From Mycoplasmopsis bovigenitalium (GTDB taxonomy: Bacteria; Bacillota_I; Bacilli_A; Mycoplasmatales; Metamycoplasmataceae), in contig NZ_LR214970.1 of assembly GCF_900660525.1 (NCBI RefSeq), positions 777,513 to 841,512 on the forward strand: a stretch of 64,000 bases of DNA, written 5' to 3'. The translations under genes were made by a program, and so were the position numbers. The notes under the pieces are model-generated. The model was not told the origin of the DNA. It worked only from the letters and a program-made list of their open reading frames with translations, and made no database searches. This document shows, piece by piece, positions 1 through 9,832 of the stretch. The stretch's first letter is position 1, and each line of letters starts with the position of its first letter.

Positions 1-1099
1 AAAATTAATTGATGCAGGGGCATTGCCAGTGGCAAAAGTTTATAATGATGAACTTGCTCTCGGGGGAACAGGTACTTTTAGTGCTTTTGGATTAATAAGA
101 AATGTTAACGATAATGAAAGATTGGCCGGGGGTTCATCTTCAGGTTCAACAACAACACTAACTAAAAATATTTCTTTTGCTTTGGCATCTGATACAGGTG
201 ATTCAGTAAGGCTACCTGCTTCATACAATTCGCAAGTTGGCTTTAAACCTAGTTATGGAGCAATTAGTAGATATGGAATGTTTGCGTATGCATCAAGTTT
301 GGATACTGTAAGTTATTTCGCTCATAATGTTAATGATATCGCTGTAATTTCGCAAGTGCTTTATGGGAAGGATTCAAAAGATTTTACATCTCTAGATATT
401 GAAATAAGCAATATTAACAAAGTGAAACCAAGCAAAATAGCTTTCTTAGATATTGACAGTAATTTATTAGAAAAACAAGTTAGTGAGAAGTATAACGAGT
501 TAATTAAAAACATCCAAAATACTGATATTACAATTGAAAAAGTAAAAGTTAATGAAGATTTACTGATGGCTGTAAAACCAGTATATGACATTATTTCTTA
601 TTCAGAAGCATCCTCAAATCTAGCTAATTTAAATGGAATTGCATTTGGTCAACGAAAACAAGGTGACAATTGAGAACAAATAATGACAAACACTCGCAGT
701 CAAGGATTTGGAACAATGGTTCAACGTCGTTTAACATTAGGTAGTTTCTTTCTTTTTTCAGAAAATCAAAAAGAGCTATTTATTAAGGCTCAAAAAGTAA
801 GAAGAGTAATCAAGCAATATTGAGATGAATTAAACTCAAAATATGATTTAGTTATTTATCCAGCAAGCGCAAATATTGCGCCGTTTATTGACTCAACCAA
901 AAATAATTCATATGGATATATGGACTATATTTTGACTGCTTCAAACCTAGCAGGAAATCCGTCAATAACAATGCCTTGAATTAAAATAAAAGAAAATTTG
1001 GGTGTAAATATTGCTCTTCAATCATCAATTTATCAGGACCAAAAACTCCTTTCACATGCCCTATGACTTGAAGAATTTTTAGGGGGTAATCATGAATAA
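1..1099 (+). CDS. gatA: Asp/Glu-tRNA(Asn/Gln) amidotransferase subunit A (5' truncated by window edge)
   Basis: This is the C-terminal ~365 residues of GatA, the amidase subunit that releases ammonia from glutamine so GatB can convert misacylated Glu-tRNA(Gln) or Asp-tRNA(Asn). The frame is open from base 2. The amidase signature is visible: AGGSSSGS near the start, then ASDTGDSVRLPAS carrying the Ser-cisSer chemistry, and GFKPSYGAISRYG. The catalytic lysine would lie upstream of the window. Three UGA codons (for example at 671-673) must be read as Trp. The stop TAA at 1097-1099 overlaps the gatB start by 8 bases, so the two are translationally coupled. The TTG at base 23 is internal and is not a start. 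Confidence 0.95.
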
Positions 1100-2510
1100 T
1101 TATGAAACAATAATTGGAATTGAAATACACCTAGAATTGAATACAAAAACAAAAATGTTTTCACCTGCAAAAATAGATTTTAATGCAGAACCAAACACAA
1201 CTGCTAATCAAATTGACTTAGGTTATCCCGGAACTTTGCCATTATTGAATAAAGAAGCCGTTATTAGTGGTATTAAATTGGCTAGAGCACTAAAAATGGA
1301 TATTGATACAGAACTTCATTTTGATAGAAAAAATTACTTTTATTCAGATTTACCAAAAGGATTTCAAATTACACAATTTTTTAGACCAATTGGCTCAAAT
1401 GGTAAATTATTAATTGACCAAAACACTGGTTTTAATGTTGAAATAGAAAGAATTCACCTTGAAGAGGATACAGCTCGTCAACATCATGGAGAGGTAACAC
1501 AACTTGATTATAATAGAGCTGGAATTCCATTAATTGAAATAGTTACTACTCCTTGCATTAGAAATGCTCAGCAAGCAGTTGCATATGTTTCACAAATTAG
1601 ACAAATCGCATTAGCACTTGGTATTTCCGATGCGAAAATGGAAGAAGGTTCATTAAGAGCCGATATAAATATATCAATTAGACCAAAAGGCATTGAAAAA
1701 TACGGGACAAAAGTCGAGATAAAAAACATTAATACTTTCAGAGGTATTGCAAAAGCAATTGAAAACGAAATTTCTGAGCAAATAAAAAAATTAAGAACTG
1801 GAGAAGTTATCCTTCAACAAACCAAACGTTTTGACCCGGAAAATCAAACAAATATTACAATGAGAACTAAAACAGGTGAAGTTGATTATAAATACTTTCC
1901 AGAGCCAAATATCCCAATAATCAAATTAAGTAATGAATTTATTAATTCAATAAAATTAAATGAGTTGCCTTGGGAAAAAACTTCTAGATACGAATCTTAT
2001 GGAATTCAAAAAATATATATTGATTCACTTGTTAATGATTTAGAACTTGCTCAATATTTTGATTCAATAAACTATGAAGACAAAGAGAAGTTGTCTAAAT
2101 TATTTTTTGCCGAGCTAGTTTCACTAGCTAATTCTAAGCAATGTCATGTTATTGACCTAAAAATCCAAACAAAATTATTGGAACAAGCCATTGATTTAAT
2201 GGATAAAGAAATCATTAGCGGTCGCTCATTCAAAAAATTAATACCACTTTTTGTGAATTTTGAAGGTGATATAAATACACTAGTTAAAGAGCATTCATTG
2301 GAACAAATTTCTGATACCAATACAATTGAAAAATGAGTAAATCAGATAATTTTAGAGAATGAAAAAGTTATTAATGAATACCCTGAAAGACCTGAAAGAG
2401 TTCTAAAAATGGTTCAAGGTTCATTAATGAAAATATCAGGTGGCCAAGTAAACCCGACTAAAGCAATTAAAATTGTTGAGGAACTTTTAAACAAAAAGTT
2501 CAACAATTAA
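1092..2510 (+). CDS. gatB: Asp/Glu-tRNA(Asn/Gln) amidotransferase subunit B
   Basis: This 472-aa protein is the tRNA-binding kinase/transamidase subunit of GatCAB. The N-terminus carries the family signature IGIEIHLELNTKTKMFSP, followed by DLGYPGTLP, HFDRKNYFYSDLPKGFQITQ and the HLEEDTAR motif that belongs to the catalytic cradle. KYFPEPNIP closes the core, and the YqeY-like tail domain occupies roughly the last 170 residues. One UGA at 2334-2336 encodes Trp, and reading through it adds the last ~57 residues. The start ATG lies inside the end of gatA, with GGGGG of the gatA tail at the right distance to serve as ribosome binding site. gatC is not in the window and may precede gatA. Confidence 0.96.
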
Positions 2511-2556
2511 ATTGCTTTTTTTATTAAAAAAGTTTTTTTCTTAAAACAAAATCATA

Positions 2557-3138
2557 ATGAATCATATGAAAAGTATGAACAAAATATTTAAACTATTATC
2601 AATTGTGATTATCCCCCTAGTTACAAATTCATGTGTAATTTCGTTTGCTAAAAAATCTAACCAATTAACAATTGAAAATTACACAATAATTGACGGAGAT
2701 ACAATTAGATTTTTTGACAAAAAGAATAGTAAATTCAATTCAATAAGAATACTCGGGATAGATACTCCAGAAACTTTAAAAAAATATAATAAGGTTGCGA
2801 AACTTGAAAACATTTATGCTAATAAAGCAAAAGACTTTCTATATTCAATTTGTTCGAAAAAGCCAATTCATATAGAAATACACTCTAAGGATAAATACAA
2901 TAGATTAGTTGCAATTGTCAAAAATTTTAGGAATAAAGATGTTGCTAAAGAACTAATTTCTGAGGGTTTAGCAAGGGTCAAATATATTTCTAAAACAAGA
3001 AATAAATTAACATATTGAAATAATAAAAATGAAATAATGAATTATTATGATGAATTAATTGCCATACAGTCAATAGCTAAAAAGTCCAAAAAAGGATTTT
3101 GACAATTCAACGAAAATTTAGTTTTTGCAAAAAAATAA
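2557..3138 (+). CDS. Thermonuclease (SNase-like) lipoprotein
   Basis: This 193-aa protein has an N-terminal signal with a lipobox-like TNSC (about residues 24-27), so it is probably a membrane-anchored surface nuclease. The staphylococcal nuclease fold is clear: IDGDTIRF (calcium-site Asp), RILGIDTPE carrying the catalytic Arg and Glu, DKYNRLVAIV carrying the second catalytic Arg, and AKELISEGLARV. Two UGA codons near the C-terminus encode Trp. In mycoplasmas such nucleases digest host nucleic acid to supply nucleotides, since these organisms cannot make them. Three in-frame ATGs (2557, 2566, 2575) could start the gene. None has a strong Shine-Dalgarno, so the exact start is open. Confidence 0.88.
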
Positions 3139-3251
3139 TTTTAAAATCAAAAATATTTCAATTTGCTTTTTTACGAATTTATTCATTTTGGAGTTCAAAT
3201 AGCAAAATCAATTGGATAAAATTATTTTTTTTGCTCAATTTAATTTATATA

Positions 3252-3341
3252 TATAATTAAAAAGCAATTTATATTAAGTTGCCTCTAAACTAGTGGGAGA
3301 TTTATATCGCTAGAACCACAATTATCGAAAGGATAAATATT
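3252..3341 (+). promoter_or_regulatory. Promoter and leader of rplK-rplA
   Basis: A TATAAT -10 box sits at 3252-3257 in a TA-rich run. About 80 bases of leader follow before rplK. The leader holds a CTAGTG/CGCTAG stem (3290-3295 with 3308-3313) and ends with the Shine-Dalgarno GAAAGGAT about 8 bases before the ATG. A ribosomal-protein autoregulatory site (L1 binding) is possible here but is only inferred. Confidence 0.55.
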
Positions 3342-3791
3342 ATGGCAAAATCAAAAGCTGATATTGTTCGTGTTCGTAAATTACAATTTAAAGCCGGACA
3401 AGCAAAACCAGGTCCAGCACTAGCTGGTGTTGGTATCAACATGCCTGATTTTACACGTGCATTTAACGATGCTACACGTGATAGAGGGGATGAACCAGTT
3501 CCTGTACAAATTACTGTTTACAATGACAAGTCATTTGAGTTTAAAGTTTTCACAGCTCCTGCAAGTTACAAACTAATTCAAGCTGCTAAATTACCAAAAG
3601 GTAGTTCAAATGCTAAAACCACAAAAGTTGGTTCAATCACTGTTGATCAATTAAGAGAAATAGCTCAATACAAATTAGTTGACTTAAACACAGACGACAT
3701 TGAAGCTGCAATGAGAACAATTGCTGGTACAGCAAGAAATATGGGCATTTCAATTGAAGGTTATGAAGAAGCTTCTAAAGGAGACAAATAA
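3342..3791 (+). CDS. rplK: 50S ribosomal protein L11
   Basis: This 149-aa protein is L11 of the GTPase-associated centre, which binds 23S rRNA and contacts elongation factors. The N-terminal domain shows LQFKAGQAKPGPALAGVGIN with the proline-rich turn, and the C-terminal rRNA-binding domain shows KVGSITVDQLREIAQYK and AAMRTIAGTARNMGISIEG. Length is normal for the family. The gene is preceded by a good Shine-Dalgarno (GAAAGGAT). Its stop shares a base with the rplA start (TAATG), so the pair forms a coupled operon as in most bacteria. Confidence 0.98.
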   Translation: MAKSKADIVRVRKLQFKAGQAKPGPALAGVGINMPDFTRAFNDATRDRGDEPVPVQITVYNDKSFEFKVFTAPASYKLIQAAKLPKGSSNAKTTKVGSITVDQLREIAQYKLVDLNTDDIEAAMRTIAGTARNMGISIEGYEEASKGDK

Positions 3792-4483
3792 TGGCTAAAG
3801 TTGGTAAAAAAATTAGAGCAGCTAGAGAATCATTTGATAGAACAGTTGCATATGATTTAACAGAAGCTATTGAATTAGCAAAAAGAACTTCATACACAAA
3901 ATTTGACGGATCAATTGAATTAGTATTCAAATTAAACCTAGACGTTCGTAAAGCTGACCAACAATTGCGTGGTGCAGTTTTACTACCAAATGGTACTGGT
4001 AAAACTGTTAGAGTTTTAGTTGTAACCAATAATGCAGAAAAACAAAAATTAGCTAAGGCTGCTGGCGCTGACCAAGTAGTTGACGCATCAGCATTAGAAC
4101 AAAAAATTAAAGAAGACGATTTCGACTTTGATGTTATGGTTGCTGACCCAACAATGATGCCTGTTTTAGGTAAATATGGTAAAAAACTTGGACCTAAAGG
4201 TCTAATGCCAAACCCAAAAACTGGAACAGTTACCCCAACTCCTGAAAAAGCGGTTGAAGAACTTAAAAAAGGTAAAGCAAACTATAGAACTGACAAAGCT
4301 GGTATTGTTCATACACAAATTGGTAAAGTTTCAATGGAAACAACCAAACTTGTTGAAAACGCACAAACAGTAATTTCATTAATCAAAAAACTTAAACCAT
4401 CAGCCGTTAAGGGTGCTTACATGCAAAACTTAGTTGTTTCACCTACAATGGGCCCTGGAATTAAAGTTAAAATTGAGAAATAA
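3791..4483 (+). CDS. rplA: 50S ribosomal protein L1
   Basis: This 230-aa protein is L1 of the ribosomal L1 stalk, which guides E-site tRNA release, and in many bacteria it represses its own operon. Family motifs are plain: the two-domain fold with FDGSIELVFKLNLDVRKADQQLRGAVLLPNGTGK split across domain I, then ADPTMMPVLGKYGKKLGPKGLMPNPKTGTV in domain II. It follows rplK with a one-base overlap and ends just before a strong terminator at 4488-4516. Confidence 0.98.
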   Translation: MAKVGKKIRAARESFDRTVAYDLTEAIELAKRTSYTKFDGSIELVFKLNLDVRKADQQLRGAVLLPNGTGKTVRVLVVTNNAEKQKLAKAAGADQVVDASALEQKIKEDDFDFDVMVADPTMMPVLGKYGKKLGPKGLMPNPKTGTVTPTPEKAVEELKKGKANYRTDKAGIVHTQIGKVSMETTKLVENAQTVISLIKKLKPSAVKGAYMQNLVVSPTMGPGIKVKIEK

Positions 4484-4487
4484 TAAT

Positions 4488-4516
4488 ATCAAGCAATTTT
4501 TTTGCTTGATTTTTTA
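4488..4516 (+). terminator. Rho-independent terminator after rplA
   Basis: The stem ATCAAGCAA/TTGCTTGAT with a loop of five T is followed by a T run. It sits 5 bases after the rplA stop. Confidence 0.85.
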
Positions 4517-4545
4517 TAAGGATTAATATACATTTAAGGAGCTTT

Positions 4546-5280
4546 ATGCATTTTTTAAATATTTTATCAAATTCAAATTCAATAGATATTCCCAATAATA
4601 TTCCAAGTAGGCAAATGCCTTCATCAATTATTTGGCTTGATTGCGCGTTTTTGATATTGCTTTATGTATTATTGATTTTTAAAAAGAGATATTTCACCGC
4701 ACTATTTAGTTTATTTGGCGGAATTCTTTACTTTATAGTTGATTGAGGAATTTTCTATAAATTATTGGGATCGAGAGTTGTGTTAAACGCAAATCCAGAA
4801 GCATTCTTATTTTGACTATCTATGAGTTATGGAACAACCAACTTTTTATTCATTTGACTAGCAATTAAAAAAGACAAATATTTATTGCATTTTTCTCTTT
4901 TAATATTAATTTGATGAATTTGTTCTGCAATGATTGCAAAAGGCTTGCCACATAAAGAAATCATAATTTGAAGAACAACAGGTAAGTATCACTGAGTAAT
5001 GGCAATAATGCTAATAGTTGGTTACTTTGCAATCATTATTTATAATATTTTTACAAAAAAATCTCAATTGCCAATATTAAGAATGCTTTTCATTGGCATT
5101 ATTGTTCAATTTGCTTGGGAATTTGCACTTTTAATTAATGGAATTAGAAAACCGCAATGAGGTCCAATTTTAATAGATTCACTAATTGAAACTAATCTTG
5201 GTATTCCATATATTTACCTAATTTACAAGTTTATCTCTTCAAAAATAAATGATGATTTAACAAGGGTTAAAAAAGTTTAA
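4546..5280 (+). CDS. Polytopic membrane protein of unknown function
   Basis: I do not recognise this 244-aa protein. It has about seven hydrophobic segments, for example LDCAFLILLYVLLIF, YFTALFSLFGGILYFIVDW, MAIMLIVGYFAIIIYNIF and MLFIGIIVQFAWEFALLING, with a short polar N-terminus and a lysine-rich C-terminal tail, so it should be an integral membrane protein. Several UGA codons within the membrane segments encode Trp. It has its own Shine-Dalgarno (AAGGAG, about 8 bases upstream), lies between two terminators and is therefore probably a single-gene transcription unit. Its neighbours are translation genes and give no functional hint. A relation to YwaF/TIGR02206-like membrane proteins is possible but not demonstrated. 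Confidence 0.8.
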
Positions 5281-5307
5281 AATCAGCCATAAAGACTGAT
5301 TTTTTAT
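5281..5307 (+). terminator. Rho-independent terminator
   Basis: The stem AATCAG/CTGATT is followed by TTTTATT, directly after the stop of the preceding membrane protein gene. Confidence 0.75.
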
Positions 5308-5365
5308 TGATTTTGGGAAAAATCACTAATGTTTAAAAAAAATATAGTTTCAATGGTCTATAGTT

Positions 5366-5371
5366 TATAAT
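5366..5371 (+). promoter_or_regulatory. -10 box of prfA (leaderless start)
   Basis: TATAAT lies 8 bases before the prfA ATG and there is no Shine-Dalgarno, so transcription should start at or next to the start codon. Confidence 0.6.
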
Positions 5372-5379
5372 TTAAAACT

Positions 5380-6459
5380 ATGGAACAAACAATGTATAAA
5401 TCACTTGTCGGAATTAAGTCAAAATATGATGAATTCGCAGCAAAACTTAATGATGAAGCAGTTATAAACAACATAAAAGAATATACAAAAATCAATAGAG
5501 AAATGGGTAAAATTAAGGATATTGCAAGTACTTTTGCAACCTATTTAAACCTTGAAAAAGACCTATTATCAGCAAAAGATATGCTTTCTTCAAAAGATGA
5601 AGAAGAAATTTTATTCGCCAAATCAATAATTGAGGAAAACGAATCAAAATTAATTGAACTTGAAGCTGAATTGAAAATATTAATTTTACCTAAAGATGAA
5701 AATGATGACCGCAATGTTATTATTGAAATTCGAGGAGCAGCTGGCGGTGACGAAGCCAATATTTTTGCTGGCGATTTGTTCAGAATGTATACAAAATATG
5801 CTGACGAACTAGGCTTTAAATATAAAACAATTTCTTCATCTGTTGCGAGTGCGGGCGGATTTAGCCAAATTGTTTTCATGGTAAAAGGTGAAAAAGCATA
5901 TTCAAAATTAAAGTTTGAAACTGGCGTACACAGAGTTCAAAGAATACCCGCAACAGAAAGTTCAGGGAGAGTTCACACTTCAACTGCCACAGTGACAGTT
6001 ATGCCCGAGTTAGATGATAGTATCGAGATAGAAATTAAAGCCTCAGATATTACTGTTGATACATTCCGTTCATCAGGAGCAGGTGGGCAAAGTGTTAATA
6101 CAACCGACTCTGCAGTTAGAATTACACATATTCCAACAGGTATAGTCGTAACTTCTCAAGATGAGAGAAGTCAAATTGCCAACCGTGAAGCAGCAATGAA
6201 TGTTTTAAGATCTAAAATTTACGATTTAGAAATACAAAAGAAACAAGATGAAGAGGCTGGTTATAGAAAATTAGCGGGCCATGGTGATAGAAGTGAAAAA
6301 ATCAGAACCTATAACTATCCACAAGATAGGGTTACTGACCATAGAATTGGTTTTTCTACTTCTTTAAAACAAGTTATCGAAGGAAAACTTGAGCCAATTA
6401 CTCAAAGTTTACTGACAGAAGAGCAAAATCAAAAAATTGCTGCAAGCGGTCTTAAATAA
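5380..6459 (+). CDS. prfA: Peptide chain release factor 1
   Basis: This 359-aa protein recognises UAA and UAG and hydrolyses peptidyl-tRNA. The peptidyl-hydrolase motif [14 protein letters not shown] is present, as is the codon-recognition PAT tripeptide in [14 protein letters not shown] that identifies RF1 rather than RF2. Organisms reading UGA as Trp keep RF1 and lose RF2, which agrees with the many internal UGA codons in this window. The start has a TATAAT 8 bases upstream and no ribosome binding site, so the mRNA is probably leaderless. The stop overlaps the prmC start (TAATG). prmC methylates the GGQ glutamine of this factor. Confidence 0.97.
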   Translation: MEQTMYKSLVGIKSKYDEFAAKLNDEAVINNIKEYTKINREMGKIKDIASTFATYLNLEKDLLSAKDMLSSKDEEEILFAKSIIEENESKLIELEAELKILILPKDENDDRNVIIEIRGAAGGDEANIFAGDLFRMYTKYADELGFKYKTISSSVASAGGFSQIVFMVKGEKAYSKLKFETGVHRVQRIPATESSGRVHTSTATVTVMPELDDSIEIEIKASDITVDTFRSSGAGGQSVNTTDSAVRITHIPTGIVVTSQDERSQIANREAAMNVLRSKIYDLEIQKKQDEEAGYRKLAGHGDRSEKIRTYNYPQDRVTDHRIGFSTSLKQVIEGKLEPITQSLLTEEQNQKIAASGLK

Positions 6460-7169
6460 TGCCAACAATTGAAGATTTATTACAAGAAAAACGAAGATAT
6501 GGACTTGAATTATCTGTCAATGAACAAGAAAAAAAATTATTAAAAAGTGGTATGCCAATTCAATATATTATGGGATTTATTGAGTTTTCAAATACTAAAA
6601 TTTTACTTAATAAAAATGTTCTAATTCCTCGCTATGAAACAGAGGAATTAGTTTGAATTGTTTTGAATAAATTTGTCCAAAACAATTCAAATTTCAATGT
6701 TTTGGACTTATGTTGCGGCTCTGGATTTATTGGTTTGTCAATCAAAAAAAATGCCAATAATATTAAACTAACAATGGCTGATATAGATATAAATGCTATT
6801 GAACAAACCAAAGAAAATTTAAAAATAAACAATATTAACGCAAATGATGTTGAAATCGTCCAAAGTGACTTATTTACGAATGTAAAAGGAAAATTTGATC
6901 TCATTATCTGCAATCCACCATACTTAGATAAAGATGTTTTATTAGAAAATCATAATCAATTATTGTTTGAGCCTCAAAATGCTCTATATGCTCCAGAAAA
7001 AGGTTTTTATTTTTACCGTAAAATACTTGAAGAATATAAAAAATATTTAAAAGATAATGGTAAATTAATTTTTGAAATTAACCCATTACACGAAAACATT
7101 TGAAAAAATATCGAGGGAGTTTCAATGATAAAAGATATTAATAATAAGTATCGTTTTGTTATTGTATAA
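6459..7169 (+). CDS. prmC: Release factor glutamine methyltransferase (PrmC/HemK)
   Basis: This 236-aa SAM-dependent methyltransferase modifies the glutamine of the GGQ motif of RF1. The N-terminal half holds the release-factor-binding [32 protein letters not shown]. The SAM motif I is [15 protein letters not shown], and the catalytic NPPY motif ([10 protein letters not shown]) is intact, followed by [20 protein letters not shown]. Two UGA codons encode Trp. It is a little shorter than typical PrmC (about 275 aa) because the N-terminal helical domain is reduced. It is coupled to prfA by TAATG. The promoter of the next gene lies inside its last codons. Confidence 0.95.
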
Positions 7170-7170
7170 T
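7165..7170 (+). promoter_or_regulatory. -10 box of the acyl carrier protein gene (leaderless start)
   Basis: TATAAT overlaps the end of prmC and lies 6 bases before the ACP ATG. No Shine-Dalgarno is present. Confidence 0.55.
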
Positions 7171-7176
7171 AATCTT

Positions 7177-7398
7177 ATGAATATTAAAGATTTAGTAATT
7201 TCTAGAATTCAAAAGTACACAAAAACACAAGTGAACATGGATTCATTATTGAAAGAATTAAAAATTGATTCATTAACTTTGGCGGAACTAGTTTTCGAAC
7301 TTGAAGAAGAGTTAAAAATTAGAGTAAGCGACGATGAATTAATTAATTTACAATCAATTGGCGATGTAGTAGCATTGATTGAAAAAACAATGAAGTAA
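7177..7398 (+). CDS. acpP: Acyl carrier protein
   Basis: This 73-aa protein has the ACP fold. The 4'-phosphopantetheine attachment serine lies in KIDSLTLAELVFELEEEL, followed by the acidic helix III region IRVSDDELINLQSIGDVVALIEK. Mycoplasmas lack fatty-acid synthesis, so this ACP probably serves acyl transfer to phospholipids or lipoproteins. An in-frame upstream reading (from 7156) exists, but the ATG at 7177 gives the normal ACP length and stands 6 bases after a TATAAT box. It is followed by a small terminator. Confidence 0.9.
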   Translation: MNIKDLVISRIQKYTKTQVNMDSLLKELKIDSLTLAELVFELEEELKIRVSDDELINLQSIGDVVALIEKTMK

Positions 7399-7420
7399 TC
7401 TGGATTTTTCGGATTTTTTA
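7397..7420 (+). terminator. Rho-independent terminator after acpP
   Basis: The stem AATCTG/CGGATT (one G-U pair), loop GATTTTT, then a T run, begins inside the acpP stop codon. Confidence 0.65.
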
Positions 7421-7441
7421 TTTGTAAAACATTAATTAAAA

Positions 7442-7468
7442 CTGGCTTTTTTTAAGCCAGCATTTTTT
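7442..7468. terminator. Bidirectional terminator between acpP and the phosphate permease gene
   Basis: The stem CTGGCT/AGCCAG is flanked by A and T runs on both sides. On the minus strand the permease stop codon TAA (7452-7454) falls in the loop, so it ends that convergent gene. On the plus strand it backs up the acpP terminator. Confidence 0.75.
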
Positions 7469-9255
7469 TAATTTTTTGATTTACTTTTTCATCTCATTTT
7501 CTTAGTGCAAAATATTTTAATGAACTAAAGAAAGCGACTAATATTATCATAACAGTGCAACATTCGTATGAAGTTAAAAGAGTTCCAGGTTCCTTACTCA
7601 AAAATGCTTGCATCATTCTTGTTGTTAGCGTCATCTCTGAATAAAACAGAGAAAATCTATCACTATTGTGTGTACCAGTTGTTATTAATAGAGCCGAAGT
7701 CTCAGCTAAAAACATCATAAATACTGTAACAATTGAAGTTATTATCATAACAATGATGTACTTAATTTTGATTTCCTTGCGAATTAATTGGTAATCTATC
7801 CCTTTATTAAAAGCAACTTTTACATATTTTTTATCAAGTTTCTTCAATTGAGTTGCAAAAAACGAATAAATAACAGGCATAAACATAATTGAAACACTAA
7901 TTACACCAGCTAAAAGTGAAGCTTTTTCTGTTGCATCAAGAGTTAAGTTTAAAACATCAATTATGAAGAAATAAGAAAATAAACCATAAGCAACAGAAGG
8001 AATGCCGCGAGTAAATTTAAGTAGTGAATTTACAAAATTTGAAATAAAACTATTTTTATGTTTTTTATTAAAATAAATAGCCGCAAAATAACAAAGCGGA
8101 ATAACAAGAATTGATACAAAAATTGATGCGTAAAGAGTTGTTGCGGCGCTTCAAATTGTAGAATCTGGCCTAAATGTTCAAATTGTTTGGTGCTTAAATA
8201 ATGTAATTAAACCTTTGATAAATAGAGCCAATATCATAATTATTAGTATAGAAGTTAGAAATACAAATGTTACCAATTCAATTGAAAAATGAATCTTTTC
8301 ATATGTTTTAAGTTTATTATTAACTTCATATTTGTTAACTAATTTATCTGCTGTGATTTCGCGGCGAATTGGTTTATTTAAAAGATGGAATATAACATTT
8401 ACAATTGTAATAAACAATAATAAAAGCAGTGTAAGCGCATATGAAAAGTCCTTAATGTTGGCAATATCTTTGTTCGCAACAAAACTTGTAGTTATAAGTG
8501 TTGCTGCGGGTCTAGGATTTGAAGTTAAAAAACCTCAAAAACCATTAGCAAAACCACTGAAACTATTGTTACTTTGTAAAATGAATCCTGCGGCTGATGC
8601 TTCGGCAACAACCTTGAAAAAGGCAATAAAGGCTATGTCAATTATTTCTTTTCGATAGTTTTTAAAAATAATTTTATGAACTATGAAACTAGTTTTAAAA
8701 CCATGAGTGTTTAAATATCTTAAATTATGGACTTTTACCCCTTGGAATAATTTATTAAGCAAATTGGTAACAGCGGCAGAATTAAGAAGTATAAACATAA
8801 GAACTGCAGTAATAATGTTAAAGCCGTTTTCTAGTCTAAAAACTATTTTTGTAAACTCAGAAATGAATTGATGAGCAAAAAGAGCAAAAATTAATGATGA
8901 AAGTCCACCAATAATTTTATAAAAGAACCTTGTATACATTTTAAGAGTTGATGGTAATCGAAAATTAATAAATACAGCACAATTAATTGAAATAAATAAG
9001 CTAAAAGGCAATGTAAAAAATGCTAAAACAAGAGAAATAAATAAACTTCCAAAAAGTCCACCTTTTACACTAAAAACACTATTATCTAAGTTAATATTAT
9101 CTACAAATAACGCTCTTGTGAATTTATCTCATCCTATGAATGCACAAACACCAATTAAAATAACAAAAATTATCAAAAATATATAACCTGCAATTTTATA
9201 GGTTATATTTAACGGTTTTTTTTGTATAAAATTTCCAGTTTACATTATTTTTCAC
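7452..9255 (-). CDS. PstC-PstA fused phosphate ABC transporter permease (frameshift near 5' end)
   Basis: About 600 aa with two permease halves. The second half matches PstA: FTRGIPSVAYGLFSYFFII and FLAETSALLITTG correspond to the PstA GVPS and GETAPLL regions. The first half, ending in FLTSNPRPAATLITTSFVA, is PstC-like. Such PstCA fusions are known in mycoplasmas. Many UGA codons encode Trp. The open frame begins only after a TAA at 9240-9242 and has no good start. A GTG at 9253-9255, 7 bases after TATACT, starts a plausible N-terminus (VKNNVNWKFYTKK) that enters the long frame if the A8 run (T8 at 9216-9223 on the plus strand) had seven bases. I therefore place the start at 9255 with a frameshift. 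No PstB, PstS or PhoU gene lies in the window. Confidence 0.72.
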
Positions 9256-9262
9256 TATATTA

Positions 9263-9270
9263 AGTATAAT
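9263..9270. promoter_or_regulatory. Overlapping divergent -10 boxes (NUDIX gene and phosphate permease)
   Basis: The eight bases AGTATAAT contain TATAAT on the plus strand (9265-9270, 8 bases before the NUDIX ATG) and TATACT on the minus strand (9268-9263, 7 bases before the permease GTG). Both genes appear leaderless, and the two promoters cannot be occupied at once. Confidence 0.55.
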
Positions 9271-9278
9271 GGATTATT

Positions 9279-9818
9279 ATGAGTATTCGAGAAATTTTAG
9301 ACATTTATGATGATAATCGCCAAATAACAGGCAAAACAAATATTAGAGGCGAAAAACTAAATGATAATGAAAATAATTTATACGTTTTTCTTTGCATTTT
9401 CAATTCAAAAGGTAAATTATTAATTCAAAAACGTTCTAAAAATAAGAAGTATTATCCCGATATTTGAGACTTAACTGTAGGTGGAGCTGTAATCAGTAAA
9501 GAATCTCCTTATCAAGCTATAATTCGTGAAACCAAAGAAGAATTGAATATTGATTTAGTTTTGGAAAATCAAAAGCCTTTTTTCTCAATAAACGTAAGGA
9601 ATTTTATTTGCGAGTACTATGTATGTAATCTAGATATTGACATTGAAAAGATAGAAATAAATGAAGAAATTGAGCAAATAAAATTTGTGGACAAACAAGA
9701 ATTATTTTCAATGATTGATAGCAATGAATTTCTACCTTATCATAAATCTTTAATTAATTTTATTTTTGATACACACAAAACACCAAACACAAGAATGTCT
9801 GATACAAACATTATTTAG
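9279..9818 (+). CDS. NUDIX hydrolase
   Basis: This 179-aa protein carries the complete NUDIX box: GGAVISKESPYQAIIRETKEEL fits G-x5-E-x7-R-E-U-x-E-E-x-G-U, in which the glutamates bind the catalytic divalent cation. The family hydrolyses nucleoside diphosphates linked to another moiety, and the substrate cannot be told from sequence. The N-terminal NRQITGKTNIRGEKL resembles the isopentenyl-diphosphate-isomerase/YfcD-like NUDIX branch. One UGA (9465-9467) encodes Trp. TATAAT lies 8 bases before the ATG, with no ribosome binding site. The next gene encodes a choline-kinase-like protein only 14 bases downstream, but it has its own -10 box. Confidence 0.9.
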
Positions 9819-9819
9819 T

Positions 9820-9825
9820 TATAAT
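9820..9825 (+). promoter_or_regulatory. -10 box of the tandem kinase gene (leaderless start)
   Basis: TATAAT directly follows the NUDIX stop codon and stands 7 bases before the ATG at 9833, without a Shine-Dalgarno. Confidence 0.55.
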
Positions 9826-9832
9826 TAAAAAT

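Noticed and set aside
23..673. TTG at base 23 as gatA start
   Set aside because: The GatA frame is open back to base 2 and the conserved amidase core is already under way, so the gene is truncated by the window edge.
7156..7176. Earlier start of the acyl carrier protein
   Set aside because: It lies inside prmC, would overlap the TATAAT box and add residues not found in ACPs.
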